This document shows, in pieces, positions 7,797-13,890 of a stretch of DNA of 15,577 nucleotides. The notes below the pieces were generated by a model that worked only from the letters and a program-made list of their open reading frames with translations, was not told the origin of the DNA and searched no databases. Source of the stretch: CAZOKH01 sp964580315 (GTDB lineage Bacteria; Chloroflexota; Anaerolineae; Anaerolineales; Anaerolineaceae); contig CAZOKH010000083.1 of NCBI GenBank assembly GCA_964580315.1, positions 1 through 15,577 on the forward strand, written 5' to 3'. A program made the position numbers and the translations under genes. Numbering within the stretch: the stretch's first letter is position 1; every line of letters begins with the position of its first letter.

Positions 7797-9124
7797 TATA
7801 GTCTTACCACCTTGGGGTTCCCGCGTCCCGACTCGCCCAGGGCATTGCGCGTGTCGATGATCAGGCGGCTGGCCTGTAAAATGGCGGGGTAGTCGAAGCA
7901 GGCGTGGTTGGTGATGATTACCACGCAGTCCATTGCGGGCAGGATGCCCATCAGGTTGGGCACTGACTCCATGGAACCCCACTCATCGTGGTCGATGTGC
8001 GCGATGTAGGGGTCGTGATAACACACCTCAGCGCCCTTTTGCTTGAGCAGGCCGATCACATCCAGAGCCGGTGATTCGCGCAGGTCATCGATGTTGGCTT
8101 TGTAAGCAGCGCCCAGCACCAAAATCTTGCTGCCGTTGACAGGTTTATGTTGGTTGTTGAGTGCGTCTTGCACTTTGGTGACCACGAAACGCGGCATGGA
8201 GGTGTTGATGTCTGAGGCCAGTTCAATGAAGCGCGCCGTGTAGTTCAGGCTGCGCAGCTTCCACGACAGGTAGAGCGGGTCGATGGGGATGCAGTGCCCG
8301 CCCAGGCCGGGTCCCGGCACGAATTTCATAAAACCAAAGGGCTTGGTGGCGGCGGCGTCAATCACTTCCCACACGTCCACGCCCAGCCGGTCGCACATCA
8401 GCGCCAGCTCGTTCACCAGCCCCACGTTGATCATGCGGAAGGTGTTCTCCAACAGCTTGGCCATCTCGGCCACTTCCACGCTGCTCACCGGCACCACCTT
8501 CTCCAACGCCTGGCAATACCAGGTCACGGCGGCATCCAGGCAGGCGGGGGTCATGCCGCCCAGCACCTTGGGGGTATTGATGGTGGTCCAGTCGCTGCGC
8601 CCGGGGTCCACCCGTTCGGGCGAGAAAGCCACAAAAAAGTCTTTACCCACTTCCAGGCCGCTTTCGGCGCTCAGTTTGGGCAAAACCACCTCGCGCGTGG
8701 TGCCGGGGTAGGTGGTCGATTCGAGCACCACCACCATGCCGGGATGCACGTATTGGGCGAGCTGCTCGGCGGCCGACATGATGAACGACAGATCGGGGTC
8801 GCCGGTTTTGCGCAGCGGGGTGGGCACGCAAATGCTGACTGCATCAATCTCGCGCAGCCGCGAGAAGTCGCTGCTGGCTTTGAGTTTGCCGGCCTGCACC
8901 AGGCGCTGCACCTGTTCGGTGGGCACGTCTTGAATGTAGCTTTCGCCGTGGTTGATGGCCTGCACCTTGCCCTCGGCGGGGTCAATGCCCAGCACCTCGA
9001 AACCGGCTTCGGCGAACACCACTGCCAGCGGAAGTCCCACATAGCCCAGGCCCAGCACGGCCACGCGCGCGCTGCGTTCTTTTAACTTTTTGACCAACGC
9101 CGCATGAGCATTGGAGGTTTCCAT
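7796..9124 (-). CDS. UDP-sugar 6-dehydrogenase (UDP-GlcNAc 6-dehydrogenase WbpA/TviB-like)
   Basis: A 442-residue NAD-dependent enzyme that oxidises C6 of a UDP-hexose to the uronic acid in two steps. Visible are the Rossmann motif LGLGYVGLPL (24-33), VPTPL (100-104), ESTTYPGTT (135-143), SPERVDPG (168-175), K223 and N227 in AKLLENTFR, the nucleophile C278 in GPGLGGHCIPIDP (271-283), and the C-terminal Rossmann segment with LGAAYKANIDDLRESPA (337-353). The CIPIDP and SPERVDPG forms favour the WbpA/TviB branch acting on UDP-GlcNAc, but UDP-glucose or UDP-ManNAc cannot be excluded. With the overlapping epimerase it would give UDP-GalNAcA or UDP-GalA. The ATG at 9124 follows AAAGGA with a long spacer of about 12 bases. 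The longer frame upstream runs into the glycosylase gene and is not real. Confidence 0.95.
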   Translation of the reverse strand: METSNAHAALVKKLKERSARVAVLGLGYVGLPLAVVFAEAGFEVLGIDPAEGKVQAINHGESYIQDVPTEQVQRLVQAGKLKASSDFSRLREIDAVSICVPTPLRKTGDPDLSFIMSAAEQLAQYVHPGMVVVLESTTYPGTTREVVLPKLSAESGLEVGKDFFVAFSPERVDPGRSDWTTINTPKVLGGMTPACLDAAVTWYCQALEKVVPVSSVEVAEMAKLLENTFRMINVGLVNELALMCDRLGVDVWEVIDAAATKPFGFMKFVPGPGLGGHCIPIDPLYLSWKLRSLNYTARFIELASDINTSMPRFVVTKVQDALNNQHKPVNGSKILVLGAAYKANIDDLRESPALDVIGLLKQKGAEVCYHDPYIAHIDHDEWGSMESVPNLMGILPAMDCVVIITNHACFDYPAILQASRLIIDTRNALGESGRGNPKVVRL

Positions 9125-9195
9125 AATCAAAGATATTCCTTTCAGGTTTCTGGCGGGGCGGGTGAATGGGAAAGACCGCTGGCCAGAAAAGATGC

Positions 9196-9852
9196 CTAAA
9201 ACAGGCTCAACTGGGTGGCCGCCTCGCCGCCGTGTGATTCTTCGTCGGCGGGGGCGGCAGCCGCGGCTGTGTGGCTTTTGGCCGCGCCGGCCTGCTTGGC
9301 TTGCTGCACCCATTCCATCAGGTGCGAAAAATCGTTTTCAACATCCTTCATCAGCGACATTTGATGCAGCGCCGCCGCCGGGTGATACATGGGAACGATC
9401 AGGCGGCCGTCCACCCAGCGTGGCTTGCCGTGCGCGGTGCTGATCTTGGCGTCGGGGATAAAGCGCGCCATCGAAAAGCGCCCCAGGGTGACAATGACCC
9501 GCGGGTTAATGGCTTCGATCTGCCGCTCGAGATAGACGCTGCAGGCAGCCAGCTCGTCGGGTAGGGGGTCGCGGTTGCCCGGCGGACGGCATTTTACCAC
9601 ATTGGTGATAAACACGTCGCTGCGCTTCAACCCGGCATGACCCAGCAAATCGTCCAGCAGCTTGCCGGCTGCGCCCACAAAGGGGAGTCCCTGCTCGTTT
9701 TCATGGAACCCGGGACCCTCGCCGATGAACATGATTTCGGCATTGGCGGGGCCTTCGCCCGGCACGGCATGTTTGCGCGAATGGTAAAGCTGGCAGCAAG
9801 TGCAGTTGTTCACTTCGCGGGCCACGGCTTGCAACACTTCGGCTGATCCCAT
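9196..9852 (-). CDS. family 4 uracil-DNA glycosylase with C-terminal sliding-clamp motif
   Basis: A 218-residue repair enzyme that removes uracil from DNA. Four cysteines match the 4Fe-4S ligands of family 4: C17, C20, C88 and C104. The active-site motif is GEGPGFHENEQGLPFVG (44-60), in the GEGPG form, with uracil-recognition N84 (TNVVKCRPP) and MYHPAA (155-160). An Ala/Glu-rich tail of about 25 residues follows, and the protein ends exactly in QLSLF (214-218). That is the consensus pentapeptide for binding the bacterial DnaN sliding clamp, suggesting recruitment to replicating DNA. The ATG at 9852 has a strong GGAGG site seven bases upstream. It is the first gene of the minus-strand run, 71 bp before the dehydrogenase; whether it is co-transcribed with the polysaccharide genes is unclear. 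Confidence 0.96.
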   Translation of the reverse strand: MGSAEVLQAVAREVNNCTCCQLYHSRKHAVPGEGPANAEIMFIGEGPGFHENEQGLPFVGAAGKLLDDLLGHAGLKRSDVFITNVVKCRPPGNRDPLPDELAACSVYLERQIEAINPRVIVTLGRFSMARFIPDAKISTAHGKPRWVDGRLIVPMYHPAAALHQMSLMKDVENDFSHLMEWVQQAKQAGAAKSHTAAAAAPADEESHGGEAATQLSLF

Positions 9853-9918
9853 GAGGTTCCTCCATATTAAAGGATAGAAGGTATTTTAAGTCATTTTGGG
9901 CGGTTGTGGGTAATAGAT

Positions 9919-9950
9919 TCTCCCCCATTTTGTTTTGAAAATGGGGGAGA
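9919..9950. repeat. perfect 13-bp inverted repeat (hairpin)
   Basis: Arms TCTCCCCCATTTT (9919-9931) and its exact complement (9938-9950) flank a 6-base loop, GTTTTG. It sits between divergent genes: the glycosylase leaves on the minus strand and the transposase on the plus strand. No T-run follows either arm, so it is not a standard intrinsic terminator. Its position next to a REP transposase suggests a palindromic dispersed element, but that needs a genome-wide count. Confidence 0.7.
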
Positions 9951-9969
9951 TGCAAGCGGGGGTGTTGGT

Positions 9970-10015
9970 GGTGGCAAGGCATGCCGTGCCCGGCCACCGC
10001 ATGCGTCGCCCCTAC
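9970..10015. repeat. REP-like degenerate palindromic element upstream of the RAYT gene
   Basis: GGTGGC (9970-9975) pairs with GCCACC (9993-9998) around an 8-bp palindrome GGCATGCC (9978-9985). A second palindrome, CGCATGCG (9999-10006), is followed by GCCCCTAC (10008-10015). The pieces GCCGTGCCC and GCCCCTAC also occur in the arm of the perfect palindrome inside the transposase gene, so both appear to belong to one repeat family. REP-like sequences beside RAYT genes are the known arrangement; membership of this copy is inferred. Confidence 0.55.
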
Positions 10016-10024
10016 TACCGATGA

Positions 10025-10030
10025 TATAAT
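10025..10030 (+). promoter_or_regulatory. candidate -10 box for the RAYT gene
   Basis: A perfect TATAAT lies 25 bases before the transposase ATG. No convincing -35 hexamer is present at 16-18 bases upstream; that position is REP-like DNA. Weak support. Confidence 0.3.
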
Positions 10031-10055
10031 TTTTTCAATCGGGGAAAAATAACAC

Positions 10056-10598
10056 ATGAAACAACCATCCAATCACCACCGCCGATCCATCCGTTTGCCG
10101 GAATATGATTATGCCCAACCGGGAGCGTATTTCATCACGATTTGCACGCATCAACGCGCGTGTTTGTTCGGCAAAATTGTGGACGGTGAAATGCTGTTGA
10201 ATGAGATGGGACGCTTGGTGCAGTATGAATGGAACAAAACACAACAAATCCGCCCGGAAATTGAATTAGATCAATTTGTCATTATGCCCAATCATTTTCA
10301 CGCCATCATCTGGGTTCACGATGGTAGGGGCACGGCGCGCCGTGCCCCTACAGGCGAATCAACGCCCGAACAATTCGGCAAACCGGTTGTCGGATCTATT
10401 CCAACTATTGTGCGCGCCTTCAAATCTGCCGTCACCCGGCAAATCAATTTCTACCGCAACACCCCCGGTATGCCGGTGTGGCAGCGTAATTATTACGAAC
10501 GCGTCATCCGCAACGAGGTGGAAATGAACGCCGTGCGCGAATATATTGTCAACAATCCGCAGCAATGGGCGCTTGATGCGGAATATAGGCGGGGGTAA
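10056..10598 (+). CDS. REP-associated tyrosine transposase (RAYT, Y1/IS200-like family)
   Basis: A 180-residue protein of normal RAYT length. It has the N-terminal RSIRLPEYDYAQPGAYFITI segment typical of the group, an HUH-type metal site H80/H82 in MPNHFHAIIW, and a late VWQRNYYERVIR (141-152) that supplies the nucleophilic tyrosine (Y147 or Y146). These enzymes nick single-stranded DNA and act on REP palindromes; they are usually single-copy domesticated genes rather than active insertion sequences. Residues 90-99 (GRGTARRAPT) are encoded by a perfect 28-bp palindrome in a region that varies within the family. The ATG at 10056 follows a weak GGGGA site. All catalytic motifs are intact, so the protein may be active. 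Codon use is less GC-rich than in the polysaccharide genes. Confidence 0.95.
   Translation: MKQPSNHHRRSIRLPEYDYAQPGAYFITICTHQRACLFGKIVDGEMLLNEMGRLVQYEWNKTQQIRPEIELDQFVIMPNHFHAIIWVHDGRGTARRAPTGESTPEQFGKPVVGSIPTIVRAFKSAVTRQINFYRNTPGMPVWQRNYYERVIRNEVEMNAVREYIVNNPQQWALDAEYRRG
10324..10351. repeat. perfect 28-bp palindrome inside the RAYT reading frame
   Basis: The left half is GTAGGGGCACGGCG and the right half is its exact reverse complement, with no loop. It lies in frame within the transposase gene and encodes part of GRGTARRAPTG. The end sequence GCCCCTAC is shared with the REP-like element upstream of the gene. Confidence 0.9.
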
Positions 10599-10936
10599 TT
10601 ATTGTCGGTTCGAATCGTCCTGACGGCAACGGCATGTGGAACGGATGATAATCTCGCTTTAAAATTCGAACAGAAATTTTGAGCAACCGTTAACCGGGGC
10701 ATGTTGATAGACTCCAGCACCGTGCATAACTGCATCTTCACCACGGAGGAGATTTTAAGAGCGGTAGGGAAATGAATTTTGGTTTTTTTTTAAAGATTAT
10801 TCACCTTATCGTTGATGCTATAATATTTTCACATATAGCTTTTTATTGTGATTATTAATTTAAATTCTAGTTTTAAGGGTGGAAAATTATTAAAACACGG
10901 ATGATTTTTCCAATGATCTAAAAAATGGAGGAAAAC
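10599..10936. other. 338-bp gene-poor AT-rich leader region
   Basis: No convincing gene is seen. The first part (10599-10700) has mixed composition; the remainder is strongly AT-rich with a T-run at 10782-10791. A 24-codon frame from an ATG at 10701 to a TGA at 10773 has no recognisable product or ribosome site. A TATAAT at 10819-10824 is the best promoter candidate. The composition change suggests the boundary between the transposase unit and the following two-gene cassette. Confidence 0.5.
10819..10824 (+). promoter_or_regulatory. candidate -10 box for the DUF6884/GIY-YIG pair
   Basis: An exact TATAAT lies 113 bases before the first gene of the pair. The region 16-17 bases upstream (TTATTC or ATTATT) is a poor -35 match. 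In such AT-rich DNA a chance match is quite possible. Confidence 0.3.
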
Positions 10937-11365
10937 ATGTCCAAAAAAATAGTTTTAGTTTCCTGTGTTGCAAAAAAGCGTAGTGAACCAAGTCCCGCCA
11001 GGTCATTATATATATCAGATTTATTTGAGAAGGCATCTTCCTATGCGGAAAAAATCGGTGACGAGTGGTTTATTCTTTCCGCGCTTTATGGATTAGTACC
11101 TCCTGAAAAAATCATAGCCCCGTATGATAAAACATTGTTGAAAATGCCAAATAATGAACGCCAGAAATGGGCTTCTCAAGTTTTTGGTGATTTAAAAAAT
11201 AAAATCTCTGCCGGCGATACAGTTATTTTTCTGGCGGGTGAAAGATATCGTGAAAATTTGATTGATCCGGTTACTAGACTGGGTTGTAAAATTGAAATTC
11301 CGATGGAGGGGATGCGAATTGGAGAACAGATGCAGTGGTTGAATCGACAGAACCGGGGAAACTAA
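10937..11365 (+). CDS. DUF6884-family protein
   Basis: A 142-residue cytoplasmic protein with no signal or membrane segment. It opens KIVLVSCVAKKRSEPSPA (4-21), then LYISDLFEKASSYAE (24-38), WFILSALYGLVPPEKIIAPY (44-63), and ends in LAGERYRENL (99-108) and PMEGMRIGEQMQWLNR (122-137). The conserved Cys-Lys start, the ILSAxYGL segment and the MEGxRIGEQxxWL tail are the signature of the DUF6884 family, whose function is not established. The ATG at 10937 is preferred over 10925 because GGAGG lies seven bases upstream of it. The stop is one base from the next gene's ATG, so the two are made together. Composition is AT-rich relative to flanking operons, suggesting transfer. Confidence 0.85.
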   Translation: MSKKIVLVSCVAKKRSEPSPARSLYISDLFEKASSYAEKIGDEWFILSALYGLVPPEKIIAPYDKTLLKMPNNERQKWASQVFGDLKNKISAGDTVIFLAGERYRENLIDPVTRLGCKIEIPMEGMRIGEQMQWLNRQNRGN

Positions 11366-11366
11366 A

Positions 11367-12065
11367 ATGGATCGCTTAAATGATTTACGCTGCTTCTATG
11401 AAATTTTGGATAGTTTAGAAAAAAAACTGGGCGGAAAACGCAAATTAGAAACCTGCAATGGAAGAATGGATTGGCCTGTTCGAGGTGTTTATTTCTTTTT
11501 TGAGAACGGCGAAAACCGAACCGATTCAGGTACAGGTCTGCGTGTGGTCAGGGTGGGGACACACGCGCTTAAATATGGCAGCAAGACCACTCTCTGGGAT
11601 CGCTTAAGCCAACATCAAGGAAATCTAAATAATGGTGGGGGGAATCATCGGGGATCAATTTTTCGATTGCATGTGGGTACAGCGCTAGTAAAAAAGGAGG
11701 TTTATTCAGAATCAATTTATAAAACCTGGGGGGTAGGTTCAAATGCCAGCCGTGAAGTGCGGCAGACTGAAATTCCATTAGAAAAGGCGGTCAGCCAGCA
11801 TATCCGTCAAATGCCGTTTCTGTGGCTGGCTGTGGAAGACGAAACTGGCCCTGATAGTCTGCGTGGTGTAATCGAGCGTAATTCTATTGCCTTGTTGAGC
11901 AACTATAATTATCCCAACCAGCCTCTTGATTCACCAAGTGATAGTTGGCTGGGTAATTTCGCGAAGAAAAATGAAATATCAAGATCAGGTTTGTGGAATG
12001 TGAATCATGTTGTGGAAAAATATGATCCTACATTCCTATTTAAGATGGCTGATGTTGGAAAATAA
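11367..12065 (+). CDS. GIY-YIG-like nuclease-domain protein
   Basis: A 232-residue soluble protein. RGVYFFFE (39-46) and VVRVGTHAL (60-68) match the two strands of a GIY-YIG fold. They are followed by a conserved Arg in LWDRLSQHQG (R79), GGGNHRGSIFRLHVG (90-104), and a candidate metal-binding Glu in VIERNSIALLSN (E170, N179). GIY-YIG proteins usually cut DNA by hydrolysis on one metal ion. Here the second motif is VRVG rather than YIG, so the family is divergent and activity is an inference. I recall this protein type as a hypothetical or GIY-YIG annotation beside DUF6884 genes. It starts one base after the DUF6884 stop, with GGGGA upstream. No membrane, helicase or methylase partner is present in the window. 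Confidence 0.7.
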   Translation: MDRLNDLRCFYEILDSLEKKLGGKRKLETCNGRMDWPVRGVYFFFENGENRTDSGTGLRVVRVGTHALKYGSKTTLWDRLSQHQGNLNNGGGNHRGSIFRLHVGTALVKKEVYSESIYKTWGVGSNASREVRQTEIPLEKAVSQHIRQMPFLWLAVEDETGPDSLRGVIERNSIALLSNYNYPNQPLDSPSDSWLGNFAKKNEISRSGLWNVNHVVEKYDPTFLFKMADVGK

Positions 12066-12098
12066 TAAAACGCAATTTCAATTCTAACTTCAATCAGT

Positions 12099-12104
12099 TA
12101 CAAT
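12099..12104 (+). promoter_or_regulatory. candidate -10 box for the secreted-protein pair
   Basis: TACAAT lies 76 bases before the ATG at 12180, with TTTCAA (12076-12081) 17 bases upstream as a 3-of-6 match to the -35 consensus. Weak support. Confidence 0.22.
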
Positions 12105-12179
12105 CTACTTAAATCAACACACCCCCAGGGGGGCAAGCATCGCGGCCACCGCCACCAGCTTTCAACCAGGAGGTAGCCC

Positions 12180-13889
12180 ATGAAACGTCCCCTGATTTTG
12201 CTCGCCTTGCTGGCGCTGCTCACCAGCGGCATGCGTCCCCTGTCCATCTTGCCTCAACCGCCCAACACCAACCCGCCCGATCAGCCCGTGCGCCTGGTGT
12301 TCATTCACCATTCCACCGGCGGCAACTGGCTGGCCGACCCGGCGGAGAACGAGCTGGGCGGCGACCTGGGGCGCGCGCTGATGGACAACAATTACTACGT
12401 CAGCGCCACCAATTACGGCTGGGGTCCCGATTCGATCGGCGACGCCACCGACATTCCCAACTGGCTCGACTGGTTCCGCGGCGAGCGCAGCGCGGTTTAT
12501 CTGGAGGCGCTCTACAACGAGGACGGGCAGAACTCCGGCGATTTTGGCGTGTGGCCGCGCCTGAACGACGACCCCGGCGGCGAGAACCGCATCATCCTGT
12601 TCAAATCGTGCTTCCCCAACTCCGAGCTGGAGGGCAGCCCCACTGACCCGCCCGCGCCGGAGGGCTGGCTGTCGGTGAGCAACGCCAAATATGTGTATAA
12701 CGAGATTTTGAATTATTTTGCCACCCGCCCCGACAAGCTGTTTGTGGTGATCACCGCGCCGCCGTTGAGCAGCAGCGCCAACGCCGCCAACGCACGCGCT
12801 TTCAACGATTGGCTGGTGAATGACTGGCTGCGCGAGAATGATTACGCGCTCAACAACGTGGCGGTGTTCGATTTTTACAATGTGCTGACCGGCGCCGATC
12901 ACCACCACCGCGTGGTCAACGGGCAAATTGAGCACACCTACGTGGGCGGGCAAAACCTGCTGCGCTATCCCTCGGGCGACGATCATCCCTCGCAGGCGGG
13001 CAACAGCAAAGCCACCGCCGAGTTTGTGCCCATGCTGAATGCCTTCTACAATCGCTGGGCTGCCACCGCTCCCGATCAGCCGCCCGCCGGTCAACCGGCC
13101 GAACCGCCCGCGGCAGAAGCAGAGCCGCAGGACGAGCCGGAGCAGGAAGCCATGCCGCCGACGGCGCCCATGGGCGGCATGTTCAGCGAGGGTTTTGAAA
13201 GCGGCGCTGAAGGCTGGGAATCGTTCCACGACGAGGGCGTCGCCACAATGTTGACCTGCGCGCCGACCAGCGAACGCGCGAGCGAGGGCATGCAGTCGCT
13301 GCAATTGGCATTCGACGTGGCGCAGGACGGCTGGGCTACCTGCGCGCGCATGTTCGACAGCCCGCAGGATTGGAGCGCCGGCCAGGGGTTGAGCTTCGCC
13401 CTGCAGGCGGCTGCGCCCGGCGCGGCTGTCCATGTGGATATTTACAGCGGTACGGGCAACCAGCGCGAATCGTATTATTACCTGTTGGAAGCGCCCGCGG
13501 ACGCGGATGCGTGGAGCACGATAGTGATTCCCTGGTCGGGCTTTCACCGCGTGGACTGGGAGGAGAACGCCGGGGCTGTTTTTGACAAACCCGGTCAGGT
13601 GAGCGGCATTGCCTTTGGTTTTCCTTCACAGGGCAGCGGCACACTGTGGGTTGACGACCTGAAGCTGCTGGGAGGCGCCCCCGATGCTGATGCCGAAATG
13701 CCGCTCATGCCCGGCGAAGCGGTGGAATTGGGAGAAGCTCAATCAGAAGAGGCGGGCGAAGAAGCCATGGAAGGAGAGGTTTCATCGGAGAATCGGGGTG
13801 TCAACCCGGTTTGCCGCGGTCCGTTTGCGCTGCCGCTGGCGCTGGCTGCCTGGGGGTTGTGGCTTCGGCGCCGACCGCGCGAGGTGTGA
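12180..13889 (+). CDS. secreted SGNH-hydrolase-like protein with carbohydrate-binding-like domain and CTERM-like tail
   Basis: A 569-residue exported protein with a strong AGGAGG site six bases before the ATG. An N-terminal signal (MKRPLILLALLALLTSG) leads to a domain at about 36-292 with FIHHSTGGNW (41-50; S45 a candidate nucleophile), ILFKSCFPNS (139-148), VVITAPPL (189-196) and GDDHPSQAG (266-274). These resemble the Ser and Asp-x-His blocks of SGNH/GDSL esterases, but the usual GDS form is absent, so the assignment is tentative. A Pro/Glu-rich linker (about 298-332) joins a beta-rich domain (about 335-497) resembling CBM11/CIA30-type binding modules (EGFESGAEGWESF, GTLWVDDLKLLG). The C-terminus has an acidic linker, then VCRGPFALPLALAAWGLW followed by RRR: a Cys, short helix and basic end like CTERM sorting signals. 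It may deacylate or bind surface polysaccharide. Confidence 0.72.
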   Translation: MKRPLILLALLALLTSGMRPLSILPQPPNTNPPDQPVRLVFIHHSTGGNWLADPAENELGGDLGRALMDNNYYVSATNYGWGPDSIGDATDIPNWLDWFRGERSAVYLEALYNEDGQNSGDFGVWPRLNDDPGGENRIILFKSCFPNSELEGSPTDPPAPEGWLSVSNAKYVYNEILNYFATRPDKLFVVITAPPLSSSANAANARAFNDWLVNDWLRENDYALNNVAVFDFYNVLTGADHHHRVVNGQIEHTYVGGQNLLRYPSGDDHPSQAGNSKATAEFVPMLNAFYNRWAATAPDQPPAGQPAEPPAAEAEPQDEPEQEAMPPTAPMGGMFSEGFESGAEGWESFHDEGVATMLTCAPTSERASEGMQSLQLAFDVAQDGWATCARMFDSPQDWSAGQGLSFALQAAAPGAAVHVDIYSGTGNQRESYYYLLEAPADADAWSTIVIPWSGFHRVDWEENAGAVFDKPGQVSGIAFGFPSQGSGTLWVDDLKLLGGAPDADAEMPLMPGEAVELGEAQSEEAGEEAMEGEVSSENRGVNPVCRGPFALPLALAAWGLWLRRRPREV

Positions 13890-13890
13890 A

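Noticed and set aside
9147..9189. 8-bp inverted repeat TTTCTGGC/GCCAGAAA between glycosylase and dehydrogenase genes
   Set aside because: The 27-base loop and absence of a T-run make a terminator or riboswitch unsupported; chance is plausible.
10604..10630. tRNA-like T-loop string GGTTCGAATC
   Set aside because: No matching acceptor, D or anticodon arms can be built around it, and the T-stem does not pair.
10701..10775. 24-codon ORF between the transposase and DUF6884 genes
   Set aside because: Too short, no ribosome site, no recognisable product.
12122..12133. CCCCC-A-GGGGGG string before the secreted-protein gene
   Set aside because: A one-base loop cannot form a real hairpin; no further symmetry is seen.
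12162..13547. Long minus-strand open frame of 461 codons
   Set aside because: It is antisense to the SGNH-like gene, which has a signal peptide, strong ribosome site and recognisable domains. The antisense product is low-complexity His/Val/Gly/Arg-rich and matches no family I know; GC-rich codon use opens such frames.
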